From assembly GCF_000158915.1 (NCBI RefSeq), contig NZ_GG657754.1, positions 10,174,681-10,238,680 of the forward strand: a stretch of DNA of 64,000 nucleotides, read 5' to 3'. The notes under the pieces are model-generated. The model was not told the DNA's origin. It made no database searches and saw nothing but the letters and a program-made list of their open reading frames with translations. The first letter of the stretch is position 1. Each line of letters begins with the position of its first letter. This document shows, in pieces, positions 35,620 to 43,325 of the stretch. The stretch is from Streptomyces himastatinicus ATCC 53653. Lineage in GTDB: Bacteria > Actinomycetota > Actinomycetes > Streptomycetales > Streptomycetaceae. Both the position numbers and the translations under genes were made by a program.

Positions 35620-35973
35620 ATGCCTGCTGGAGCCAGCCGTAAGCGGGAACGGCAGTACGAACACATCAAGGAAGGCGCGGAGAAACGCGGTACGTCTACG
35701 GGCCGTGCCAAGGAAATCGCCTCCCGTACCGTCAATAAGGAACGCGCGCGTTCGGGAGAGGCGAAATCCGCCAGTAAGACGTCGACGCAGGACCGGAAGT
35801 CCGCGCCGCAGCGAGGCGGTGAGCGTTCCCACCGCGGCTCCAAAGGCCCGACTCGCGATCAGTTGTACAACGAGGCCAGGCAGCGTGGCATCGAGGGCCG
35901 CTCGAACATGACCAAGCAACAGCTGGCCAAGGCGCTCGGCCGCGCTTCGGATACCGCCCGTGGACACCACTGA
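35620..35973 (+). CDS. Small basic protein (plasmid-stabilisation-protein-like, Rho-N-like C-terminus)
   Basis: This 117-residue lysine/arginine-rich protein is of a kind common in Streptomyces, often annotated as a plasmid stabilisation protein. The N-terminal half (RKRERQYEHIKEGAEKRGTS...AKEIASRTVNKERARSGEAK) matches that family; the C-terminal GPTRDQLYNEARQRGIEGRS followed by NMTKQQLAKALG resembles a Rho N-terminal/SAP-like helix-extended motif that may bind nucleic acid. It has an AAAGG site and a perfect terminator downstream. The function is not established. Confidence 0.87.
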   Translation: MPAGASRKRERQYEHIKEGAEKRGTSTGRAKEIASRTVNKERARSGEAKSASKTSTQDRKSAPQRGGERSHRGSKGPTRDQLYNEARQRGIEGRSNMTKQQLAKALGRASDTARGHH

Positions 35974-35976
35974 CAG

Positions 35977-36012
35977 CTTCGGCGAGGCCGGGTAGGCCCG
36001 GCCTCGCCGAAG
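35977..36012. terminator. Perfect 16-bp hairpin terminator
   Basis: A perfect 16-bp inverted repeat (35977-35992 with 35997-36012, loop TAGG) begins three bases after the stop of the small basic protein gene and points also at the DUF5133 remnant on the other strand; it can act in both directions. Confidence 0.75.
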
Positions 36013-36018
36013 GGTTGC

Positions 36019-36256
36019 TCATGCCTCCGGAGTGAGGACGGAGTCGTCTTCGGCTCGGGCGCCGGGGAGCTGGTGGCGGGCGGCGATCAGGGCCGCGTCG
36101 ATGTCGCGGGGTGGCCGGTGGCGGGTGCACAGCGTGTAGGGCGATGTCTTCGAGGCGCCTGCTGGGCCTCAGGGCCCGCCGTTTCTCGGCATGCAGGCGT
36201 GAAGGGTTTCGGTACTGGCTGGACGAGGTCGGGGGAGAACCGCGGGGTGGGCACAT
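36019..36256 (-). pseudogene. DUF5133-like small protein, frame disrupted
   Basis: Pieces of a Streptomyces DUF5133-type protein can be read on the minus strand in different frames: QYRNPSRLHAEKRRALRPSR, RRLEDIA, then YTLC, then RDIDAALIAARHQLPGARAE with the end DDSVLTPEA and a stop at 36019. Together they follow the usual order of this small family, but several 1-base shifts separate them. No single frame gives a full protein. The gene is either decayed or contains base-call errors. The function of DUF5133 proteins is unknown. Confidence 0.6.
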
Positions 36257-36668
36257 GGACAAGGACAGGCTCCTTCTCTGTCGGCGTTGCGGGTGGCGCG
36301 GGGCGTCAGGCGGCAGCGGCCTGTTCCAGGTCATCCATGGGGCGGTGGGTGACGGTGGCGGGCGTGCGCTGATGTGGTGCTCATCGGTGTCATCCGCTCT
36401 GCTCCCTGCGCTCGTTGCTGTTCAGTAGCGCGGGAGGCCGACACGGCACATCTGGGGCCCACAGCGCGTACGCGCGGCTCCCGCCAGGTGTGCCTGCTTT
36501 CCGAAGCACCTCGGTCACTGACTCTCCTAGCCCAGCGCACTGACGTCAAACCACCGGCTCTCGTTCGGTGCAACGACCGCGAAAAGGGGAACCGGGGCAG
36601 GGGACCGGGAGGGCCCGCGCATCTCGGCGTTCACCGGTCGGCGAGCACGGCGGAGGACAACGCGAGGG
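36257..36668. other. Intergenic stretch without a recognised gene
   Basis: I see no convincing coding region, RNA gene or repeat in these 412 bases. The stretch probably contains the promoter of the FUSC-type gene at 36669, but I could not place its elements with confidence. Confidence 0.5.
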
Positions 36669-37877
36669 GTGACGACGGTGCCGCACGGTGGGTGGGCGTG
36701 GCAGTGGCTGGGGCGGGTCAGGGCCGTGGTGGGACGTAGGTCGCAGGCCCTGGAGCTGATCGGCAAGAGCACCCTGGCAGCGGGCGCTTCGTGGTACGTG
36801 GCACATGACCTGGTGGCCGCGCAGACCCCCGCGTTCGCGCCGTTCGCGGCTGTGCTGATCATGCAGGTGACCGTCTACCAGTCGATGCTTCAGGCACTCC
36901 GCTACCTGGCCGCGGTCTGCGCCGGGGTCTTCGTGCAGGCCGGTCTGGGCATCATGGCCGGACCCGGCCTGATCACGTTCGTACTCGTGGCGCTGATCAC
37001 CCTGGCAATCGGCAGGTGGCGGCATCTGGGAGCCCAGGGGACCGAGGTGGCGACCGCGGCGTTCTTCGCCTTCTCCGCCTATTCGGCCTCTGCCGGTATG
37101 AGGCAGAGCGTGGAGCAGCTCGGCCAGATCATCCTGCTGGTCGCGATCGGCTGCACGATCGGCGTGGCGGTCAACCTCCTTCTATGGCCGCCGATGCGCT
37201 ACCGCAGCGCCGAGTCCGGCATCCACACCCTCGCGGGGGACCTCTCCGACCTTCTGGCGGACATCCATCCCTCGCTGCGCGAGCACGGCTTCGACGAAGA
37301 GCGGGCCCGGCAGTGGCGGCGGCGCGCCACCGAGATCGCCTGGCTGGTCAGCCAGGCTCGGGCGGCACTGCACACCGCGGTCGAGAGCCGCCACTACAAC
37401 CCCCGGCGGCTGCTGCCCGGCAACAGCCGGCACAAGGACTTTTCCGCGTACCGGGACGTCATCGACGCGCTGGAACGCGTCACCCACCAGCTCGCCTCCC
37501 TCACCCGCACCCTCCACCAGTGGCCACAGAGCGAAGAAGGCAACGAGTGCAACCGTTTCCTGCGCGACTACGCCGACCTGCTCGAAGCGTTTGCCGACTT
37601 CACCCGCCCCTTCAGCGAGATCGACGAGAACCGGCTGCCGCGCCAGGCAGAAGAGCTGTGCGCGGCCGCCACGACGGTCCAGGACAAGCGTGGGCGGCTG
37701 GTCGACCGCGCCCAGGACTCCTCACTCGCCTTGAACGACCCCTCCCGCCCCTACGGCATCCTCCTGGCGGAAGCCACCCGGCTGACGGAGGAAGCCGAGC
37801 ACTCCTGCGACATGCTCCACCACGCCACCGAGTGCAATCACCGAACCGACGGCACACCAGCCGGAAACACCGCCTGA
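36669..37877 (+). CDS. FUSC/aromatic-acid-exporter-family membrane protein
   Basis: This 402-residue protein has a hydrophobic N-terminal half with four to six membrane segments (APFAAVLIMQVTVYQSM, ALRYLAAVCAGVFVQAGLGI, LITFVLVALITLAIGRW, LGQIILLVAIGCTIGVAVNLLLWP) and a long soluble helical C-terminal half, the layout of FUSC/ArAE-type proteins. Relatives are proposed to export aromatic acids or similar compounds by proton-driven transport. The start is a GTG. It stands upstream of the DUF2243/CtaG pair with a 138-base gap and may not share their operon. Confidence 0.85.
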   Translation: MTTVPHGGWAWQWLGRVRAVVGRRSQALELIGKSTLAAGASWYVAHDLVAAQTPAFAPFAAVLIMQVTVYQSMLQALRYLAAVCAGVFVQAGLGIMAGPGLITFVLVALITLAIGRWRHLGAQGTEVATAAFFAFSAYSASAGMRQSVEQLGQIILLVAIGCTIGVAVNLLLWPPMRYRSAESGIHTLAGDLSDLLADIHPSLREHGFDEERARQWRRRATEIAWLVSQARAALHTAVESRHYNPRRLLPGNSRHKDFSAYRDVIDALERVTHQLASLTRTLHQWPQSEEGNECNRFLRDYADLLEAFADFTRPFSEIDENRLPRQAEELCAAATTVQDKRGRLVDRAQDSSLALNDPSRPYGILLAEATRLTEEAEHSCDMLHHATECNHRTDGTPAGNTA

Positions 37878-38015
37878 CCGCGGTGCGGAAGAAGGAGGAC
37901 CTTCCGTACGCACACGGAAGGGGGAACTTCCGCCCCCGGCGTGACACCAGCGACGTCGGCGGGAAACGCACGGTGACGGATGGTCCGCTCACCCCTGGAG
38001 GAATGGAGACAGCTG

Positions 38016-38597
38016 ATGGCGACGACTGCTGACGGGGCCTTACCGGAAGAGAACGCGGCGCGCGGTCTTCAACTGCCGGGAATCATCCTGGGGATCGGGC
38101 TCGGAGGGTTCCTCGACGGCATCCTGCTGCACCAGCTGCTCCAGTGGCACCACATGCTCACCAGCACGAACCACGACCGCATCGGGGTGAAGTACTACAG
38201 CCCGCACTCCGTCTCCGGTCTGGAGATGAACACGGTCTGGGACGGCATTTTCCACACCGTGTGCTGGCTCGCCGTCCTGACGGGCCTGGCGATCCTCTAC
38301 TCCCGCGTCACCCATCACCGCCGCCGCGTGTGGTCCTCCCGGGTGCTGTGGGGATGGATCCTGGCCGGGTGGGGCCTGTTCAACCTTGTCGAAGGCGTGC
38401 TGGACCACCAGCTCCTCGGAATCCACCATGTGCACGGCGGGCCGCACCAGATGTGGTGGGACATCGGTTTCCTCGTGCTGGGAGCACTGCTGCTCGTCGG
38501 TGGTTATGGGCTCCAGCGGGGCGGGCGCACCTTCGACCCGGAAGCGCCGGAAGCGCCGGAAGCCCCGGACGTCCGGCAACCCGGACGGCCTGACTGA
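38016..38597 (+). CDS. DUF2243 integral membrane protein
   Basis: This 193-residue protein has four predicted membrane helices and the histidine-rich family pattern: GGFLDGILLHQLLQWHHM near the start, SGLEMNTVWDGIFHTVCW in the middle, and NLVEGVLDHQLLGIHHVHGG toward the end. The paired histidines inside or near membrane helices suggest metal or heme binding. DUF2243 genes in actinobacteria commonly sit beside ctaG-like genes, as here (TGATG overlap). The tail contains E-A-P repeated three times. ATG 38016 has a GGAG site at proper spacing; function is not established. Confidence 0.9.
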   Translation: MATTADGALPEENAARGLQLPGIILGIGLGGFLDGILLHQLLQWHHMLTSTNHDRIGVKYYSPHSVSGLEMNTVWDGIFHTVCWLAVLTGLAILYSRVTHHRRRVWSSRVLWGWILAGWGLFNLVEGVLDHQLLGIHHVHGGPHQMWWDIGFLVLGALLLVGGYGLQRGGRTFDPEAPEAPEAPDVRQPGRPD

Positions 38598-39424
38598 TGG
38601 GTGGCGGCCATCCGCACACCGGCCACGGTGCGGGCAGCGACGTCCTGGAGGCCGCGCTGCCCGCCACCCTCATGCTCCTGTGCGTCTGCGGCTATCTCCG
38701 GCTCGCCCATCGGGCCAGGCTCCGCAACCCGGCGCGGGGCTGGAGCCGGTGGCGGTCGGCCTCCTGTGCGACCGGGACCCTCCTGCTGGCCGTGGCCCTG
38801 CTGCCGCCCTTGGCCACTTTCGCGCACACCGACTTCCGGGGCCACATGGCCCAGCACCTTCTCATCGGCATGTACGCCCCGCTCGCCCTCGTCCTCGGCG
38901 CCCCCGTCACCCTGCTCCTGCGGAACCTGCCCGCCGCCCACGGCCGACGGCTGACCACGGCCCTGCACAGTCGCCCCGTCCGGCTCCTGACACACCCGGC
39001 CACCGCGCTGCTGCTGGCTTCCGGCAGCCTGCTGGTGCTCTACTTCACCCCGCTCTACCGCACCGCCACGAACTGGCCGCCCGGGCACTGGCTGATGCAC
39101 GTCCACTTCCTGCTGTCCGGCTGCCTCTTCGCCCACGTCATCGCGGGCTCCGACCCCGCTGCCAGGCGGCCCGGCGTACCGGTGCGCCTGGTGTGGCTCG
39201 GCTGCGCCATCGCCCTCCACGCAGGGCTGTCGCAGCTGATGTACGGCGGCTTCTGGATCGATATCCCGGCCCCTGTCGCCGAGGTCCGGGGAGCGGCGGA
39301 AATCATGTACTACGGCGGTGACATCGCCGAACTGCTGCTCGCCGGCGCGCTCGTCGCCGGGTGGCGCCCCGAGCGCCGAACTGGGCGATGCTCGACAGCG
39401 ACCCGCCACCGAGTCAGCGTGTGA
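38597..39424 (+). CDS. CtaG-family (caa3-type) cytochrome c oxidase assembly membrane protein
   Basis: This 275-residue multi-span membrane protein matches the CtaG (caa3) family with the typical HMAQHLLIGMYAPLALVLGAP segment, WLMHVHFLLSGCLFAHVIAG and MYYGGDIAELLLAGALV. Relatives help deliver copper to cytochrome oxidase or act in copper tolerance. Seven hydrophobic segments and conserved histidines in membrane stretches fit. It starts inside the stop of the DUF2243 gene, so the pair is translationally coupled, and I infer a shared metal-related role. Confidence 0.9.
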   Translation: MGGGHPHTGHGAGSDVLEAALPATLMLLCVCGYLRLAHRARLRNPARGWSRWRSASCATGTLLLAVALLPPLATFAHTDFRGHMAQHLLIGMYAPLALVLGAPVTLLLRNLPAAHGRRLTTALHSRPVRLLTHPATALLLASGSLLVLYFTPLYRTATNWPPGHWLMHVHFLLSGCLFAHVIAGSDPAARRPGVPVRLVWLGCAIALHAGLSQLMYGGFWIDIPAPVAEVRGAAEIMYYGGDIAELLLAGALVAGWRPERRTGRCSTATRHRVSV

Positions 39425-39635
39425 TGGGAACACCCGGGACACTCGGTCAACCTGCGGGCCACGCGATGGGATTGTTTGCGGGTGCTCGCGCCGGGCAGGC
39501 GCATCAATGTGCTTCGGAACAGAGGCACGCCCAAGGGAGCGGTTCGGCTGCTCGGGGTGTGCTCTGTTCGGCGCCCCAGACAGTCGGCTCTTCTCCCCAT
39601 GGTGCTACCGACCACAGGACGAGGGAGACCGGCGC

Positions 39636-40430
39636 ATGACTGCCGTACGCACACGCAGCAAGCACTCGCACGACGACGCTCCCGACACCTCCGCCGAGTT
39701 CCGGCGCATTGCCACGTTGCCCGAGGGGCCCGAGAGGGAGGCGCTGCGGCAGGATGTCGTACGCGCGTGGATGCCGATGGCGGAGCGGCTGGCCCGGCAG
39801 TTCCGCAACCGCGGTGAGTCCGCGGAGGATTTGCGGCAGGTGGCGATGCTCGGCCTGGTCAAGGCCGTCAAGCGCTATGAGCCGGACCGTGGCAGCGCTT
39901 TCGCGAGCTTTGCCGTGCCGACGGTCGTGGGTGAGATCAAGCGCCATTTCCGGGACCACATGTGGGGCGTGCATGTGCCGCGCCGGGTGCAGGAGTTGCG
40001 TAACCGTGTGCGCGCTGCCGCCCAGGAGCTGACGCGTACTCCCGACGACCGTTCCCCGAGTGTGTCGGCCATCGTCGAGCACACGGGGATGAGCGAGGAG
40101 GATGTGCTGCTGGGGATGGAGGCGATGGAGAGCTTCTCGGCGCTGTCCCTGGACGCCGAACTGCCGGGCGCCGAGGACGGATACTCCCTCGCCGACACCC
40201 TCGGCGCACCGGAGCCCTCCTACGACCGCGTCATCCAGCGCGAGGCCCTCAAACCAAGGCTGCGCGCCCTGCCCGAACGCGAGCGCCACATCCTCTACCT
40301 GCGCTTCTTCCGCGAGGAGACCCAGGGTCGTATCGCCGAACAACTCGGCATCTCCCAGATGCACGTCTCCCGGCTGATCAACCGGACCTGCGCCCGGCTG
40401 CACGACCAGATCGAGGCCCCGGCGGCATGA
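39636..40430 (+). CDS. RNA polymerase sigma factor, SigB/SigF stress family
   Basis: This 264-residue sigma-70 group 3 protein directs RNA polymerase to stress or sporulation promoters. Region 2 (RLARQFRNRGESAEDLRQVAMLGLVKAVKRYEPDRGSAFASFA), the VPRRVQELRNRVR stretch of region 3, SEEDVLLGMEAMESFSALSLDA, and region 4 (LPERERHILYLRFFREETQGRIAEQLGISQMHVSRLI) are all intact. ATG 39636 has a GAGGGAG site. No anti-sigma or anti-anti-sigma gene is adjacent, so control is not evident from this window. Its stop overlaps the next gene by ATGA. Confidence 0.94.
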   Translation: MTAVRTRSKHSHDDAPDTSAEFRRIATLPEGPEREALRQDVVRAWMPMAERLARQFRNRGESAEDLRQVAMLGLVKAVKRYEPDRGSAFASFAVPTVVGEIKRHFRDHMWGVHVPRRVQELRNRVRAAAQELTRTPDDRSPSVSAIVEHTGMSEEDVLLGMEAMESFSALSLDAELPGAEDGYSLADTLGAPEPSYDRVIQREALKPRLRALPERERHILYLRFFREETQGRIAEQLGISQMHVSRLINRTCARLHDQIEAPAA

Positions 40431-40975
40431 CGATTGCAGGCCCGCATCTTGCGGCAGTGCGTGACTCATCATGCCCGTCGTGCACGAACGCGCCGTCATC
40501 CCAAGAGCACGAACGGCCGGAGACTGCCCGCGAGCGCGTCAACCGGAAATGGAACGAGATTCTCCAAGAGACGAGGGTCGCGCAGACCGGTGTGCAGATC
40601 CTCTTCGGATTCCTGCTCTCCCTCGCCTTCACACCCGCGTTCGGGGACCTGGAAGTCTTCGACCGCACCCTTTACGTGGTGACGGTGGCGTTGGGAGCCT
40701 CGTCGGTCGCCGCTTTGATCGCTCCGGTTTCGATCCACCGCTTTCTCTCCGGGCTGCGCATGAAGGATGAGATCGTGGAAGCTGCCGGCCGGCTCATGGT
40801 GTGCGGAATGGTGCTGCTGGCGCTCACCATCGCCTGCACCCTGCTGCTCATCCTCAATGTCGTCACCGACAGCGTTGTCGCCGAGGTGATCGTCGGCCTG
40901 GTCATGCTCTGGTTCGCCATCTGCTGGTACGTCATCCCCTTGCGGCTCCGGCGCAAGTCCCGGCGACGACGGTGA
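40427..40975 (+). CDS. DUF6328-like membrane protein
   Basis: This 182-residue protein has about four membrane helices (VQILFGFLLSLAFTPAF, TLYVVTVALGASSVAALIAPVSIH, LMVCGMVLLALTIACTLLLIL, VIVGLVMLWFAICWYVIPLRL) after a charged N-terminus containing NRKWNEILQETRVAQTG, the family hallmark. It begins within the sigma-factor stop codon and so is probably translated from the same message. No function is known for the family. Confidence 0.82.
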   Translation: MTIAGPHLAAVRDSSCPSCTNAPSSQEHERPETARERVNRKWNEILQETRVAQTGVQILFGFLLSLAFTPAFGDLEVFDRTLYVVTVALGASSVAALIAPVSIHRFLSGLRMKDEIVEAAGRLMVCGMVLLALTIACTLLLILNVVTDSVVAEVIVGLVMLWFAICWYVIPLRLRRKSRRRR

Positions 40976-41011
40976 CCAGGCCGGGCCGGGGCACGAGGTC
41001 AGTCCCGCGGG

Positions 41012-41584
41012 TCATCGGCGTGGGGCATCGGCACCTTCTCTATCCCGGAGGACGGTGACCGTGCGCTCGCACCAGTCGAGGTTGCCTTGCTCGAAGGCCA
41101 GGCCGCGCAGGCAGGTGAGGTAGGGGCCGATGCGCTCGCCGTGGCGCAGGAACTCCTCTTCGGTACGGTCGCCCCGCATGCCCCGCAGGAGTTTGCCGAA
41201 CAGGTCGATCTTGGCCTGGGCGAGCGCCGCGCGCTCGGTCAGTCGCGCGATCAGCGTCCGGGTGTCGACGTGATCGGCGGCCTGGACCTTGACGACCAAG
41301 TCGTCCCGCACGAAGGACGGTTTGGCGGCGGTGTCCGTGAAGTGGTCCAGCTCGGCCAGACCGGCGTCGGTGACCTGGAACAGACGCTTGTTGGGACGGG
41401 TGTCCTGGACCACTTCACGGCCCGTGATCAGCCCGTCCTTCTCCAGCCGCGTCAGCTCCGCGTACACCTGCTGCGGCTGCGCGTGCCAGAAGTTCGCCAC
41501 ACCGAGATCAAACGCCTTGACCAGCTGGTACCCGCTCAACTCCTCGTCGAGTAGCGCCGCGAGAACCGCGTGCCGCAACGCCAT
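41012..41584 (-). CDS. PadR family transcriptional regulator
   Basis: This 190-residue regulator has the PadR winged helix at the N-terminus (MALRHAVLAALLDEELSGYQL, then YAELTRLEKDGLITGREVV and NKRLFQVTDAGLAEL) and a C-terminal helical dimer domain of the Vir_act_alpha_C type. PadR proteins repress genes in response to small ligands. It is divergent from the NTF2-like gene across an 89-base gap that holds a 9-bp inverted repeat, so it most likely represses both itself and that gene. Confidence 0.93.
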   Translation of the reverse strand: MALRHAVLAALLDEELSGYQLVKAFDLGVANFWHAQPQQVYAELTRLEKDGLITGREVVQDTRPNKRLFQVTDAGLAELDHFTDTAAKPSFVRDDLVVKVQAADHVDTRTLIARLTERAALAQAKIDLFGKLLRGMRGDRTEEEFLRHGERIGPYLTCLRGLAFEQGNLDWCERTVTVLRDREGADAPRR

Positions 41585-41624
41585 CGGGCCCTCCTCCTTG
41601 CGGTGTCCCTGGGAACGGCCTCAT

Positions 41625-41662
41625 CATACTCATCAATCTGATTAGTCATATTCATGAGTATG
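41625..41662. promoter_or_regulatory. Inverted repeat, probable PadR operator
   Basis: CATACTCAT (41625-41633) and ATGAGTATG (41654-41662) form a perfect 9-bp inverted repeat centred between the PadR gene and the NTF2-like gene. Position and symmetry suggest the binding site of the PadR protein; 20 bases separate the arms, so a DNA loop or two half sites are possible. Confidence 0.65.
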
Positions 41663-41673
41663 AGGTGAGAGTC

Positions 41674-42105
41674 ATGACCGCAGCCGCACGGTTCCGCGCC
41701 GCTGTCGACAACGGCGACCTGGCAGCCCTGGAGGACCTGTTCACGGACGACATCCGCTTCTACAGCCCCGTGAAATTCACCCCCTTCGAAGGCAAGCCCA
41801 TGGTGCTGGGCCTCTTCGGGGTCCTGCTGCGCACCTTCGAGAACTTCCGCTACGTCGGCCACCACGACGGCACCGCGGAGACGAGCGCCGACGGCGGTGT
41901 CTCCGCCTCGGCGGTCCTGCTGTTCCGGGCCGTCGTGGGTGGTAAGGAGATCCACGGCATCGATCTGCTGCACTTCGACGACGACGGCCGGATCAAGGAG
42001 TTCACGGTCATGGTCCGGCCACAGTCCGCCGTCCACGCCCTGGGTGAGGCCGTTCTCGCCGGGCTGGTCGCCGACGGCCTCCTGCCGGCCCCCGTGGAGC
42101 GGTAA
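41674..42105 (+). CDS. NTF2-like/SnoaL-fold protein (PadR target)
   Basis: This 143-residue protein has the small NTF2-like cone fold (ARFRAAVDNGDLAALEDLFTDDIRFYSPV, later GKEIHGIDLLHFDDDGRIKEFTVMVRP), common to SnoaL-type cyclases, limonene epoxide hydrolases and many ligand-binding proteins. Catalytic residues of any one subfamily are not clear. As it faces a PadR repressor, I infer an inducible detoxification role. ATG 41674 was chosen over an upstream GTG at 41665. Confidence 0.85.
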   Translation: MTAAARFRAAVDNGDLAALEDLFTDDIRFYSPVKFTPFEGKPMVLGLFGVLLRTFENFRYVGHHDGTAETSADGGVSASAVLLFRAVVGGKEIHGIDLLHFDDDGRIKEFTVMVRPQSAVHALGEAVLAGLVADGLLPAPVER

Positions 42106-42116
42106 GGGGGTGAGCG

Positions 42117-42758
42117 TTACGAGGCGGCGGTCTTGCTTCGCAGGGCTTCGACCTCGGCGTCCAGTGCCGCTTCGCGGGCGACGATCTCGCTGACCGACTT
42201 GAGCGCTTCGTCGGCGCGGTGCGGCGGAATGACGATGACACCGTCCCCGTCGGCGGCGATGATGTCGCCGGGGTTCACCACGACGCCGCCGATGGCGACC
42301 GATTCGCCGATCGTGCCCGGTCCGTTCTTGAACGGGCCGGCGGGAGTGAGCCCGCGGGCGAAGATCGGGATGCCGAGCTCTTCGATGATCGCGGCGTCGC
42401 GGACGTATCCGTCGATGATCGCGCCCGCGGCACCGTACGCGGCGAACCGCTGAGCGAGGTTGTCGCCGATGATGGCGCGGCCGTCGTAGCCGAAGGCGTT
42501 GATGACGAGGATGTCACCGGGGCGGATGTGTTCGAGCGCCGCGATCACGGCCTTGTTGTCGCCCGCGACGGTGAGGACCGGAAGCGCTGTGCCGACGGCC
42601 TTGGCCCCGTTCCAGATGGGGGCGATGCCCCCGTCGACGATGTTGAGCCGGTCGAGGGCGTCGCCGAGGTTGGCCACGGAGTGGGTGCGGAACTGATCGA
42701 GCACATGCCCGTCGACGCGTTCCCACGCGGTGTCCACGCGCACGTTGTCCTGAGTCAT
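42117..42758 (-). CDS. RraA-family aldolase (HMG/CHA aldolase-like)
   Basis: This 213-residue protein belongs to the RraA fold, which in catabolic clusters is usually a divalent-metal aldolase cleaving 4-hydroxy-4-methyl-2-oxoglutarate or 4-carboxy-4-hydroxy-2-oxoadipate to pyruvate and a second keto acid. The core GDNLAQRFAAYGAAGAIIDGYVRD contains the G-x3-A...G-Y-V-R-D pyruvate/metal-binding pattern of active aldolases. It is divergent from the permease/oxoprolinase operon across a 567-base region that holds palindromic sites. Context suggests it cleaves a 4-hydroxy-2-oxo acid derived from the imported compound. Confidence 0.88.
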   Translation of the reverse strand: MTQDNVRVDTAWERVDGHVLDQFRTHSVANLGDALDRLNIVDGGIAPIWNGAKAVGTALPVLTVAGDNKAVIAALEHIRPGDILVINAFGYDGRAIIGDNLAQRFAAYGAAGAIIDGYVRDAAIIEELGIPIFARGLTPAGPFKNGPGTIGESVAIGGVVVNPGDIIAADGDGVIVIPPHRADEALKSVSEIVAREAALDAEVEALRSKTAAS

Positions 42759-42814
42759 CGCAGGCTCCTTCAGGTGGTGGGGGCCATGGGTTCATCCCGC
42801 CCCACCTAGAAAAT

Positions 42815-42828
42815 GCGAAAGCTTTCGC
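42815..42828. promoter_or_regulatory. Palindromic operator upstream of the RraA-type aldolase gene
   Basis: GCGAAAGCTTTCGC is a perfect 14-bp palindrome 57 bases upstream of the aldolase start. The GCGAA core recurs in the operator in front of the permease gene at 43026-43045, suggesting one regulator for both transcription units. Confidence 0.6.
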
Positions 42829-43008
42829 GTTTTGCGAGAGACAGTGTGCATCCATCCGTGTCGCAAGACAAGGGGTGATGTGACCGGACGGGGCTGGTGG
42901 GGGGCCCTCCGGCTGCCGGGGTCGGTCAGGTGGTGGCGGGAGAACCCTGGCGATCCGGTAGGGAAGCGCGATCGGAGCGCAAGGTTAACGCCGGGGCAAC
43001 GTAAACCC

Positions 43009-43045
43009 TTGACCACTCCGAGAATGCGAATCTATTCTCATTCGC
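43009..43045 (+). promoter_or_regulatory. Promoter with overlapping operator for the permease/oxoprolinase operon
   Basis: TTGACC (43009-43014) and TATTCT (43033-43038), 18 bases apart, look like -35 and -10 elements. Two interleaved inverted repeats cover the -10 region: GAGAAT/ATTCTC (43020-43039) and GCGAAT/ATTCGC (43026-43045). Binding there would block RNA polymerase. The AGAAT/ATTCT half sites recur at 47283-47298. Confidence 0.65.
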
Positions 43046-43325
43046 GATTCAAGTCGCAACTTTGATGTCGGCGCCGCTCTGCGGCCCCGTACCGTGACGT
43101 CTCCTCCCGGCCCCACTCGGGCGCACAGCGACGGCAACACGGCGGGTGTCCGGCATCGAGCCCCCGCAGGTCCTGTACGGGCGGATTCCTGAACAGCACC
43201 GAAGCCACGCAACCACCCCGAGATGCCGTCACCGCGTTCCCCGTGGAGACCGGAACGGTGACCACGTTCAGCGCATGATTCTCAGGACGCCGTTCCGGAG
43301 TCCGCGACACCGAAAGTGAACGCGA

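Noticed and set aside
39440..39635. SigB-type promoter (GTTT...GGGTA) ahead of the sigma-factor gene
   Set aside because: GTTT near 39474 is followed at about the right distance only by GGGCAG, too poor a -10 match to claim.
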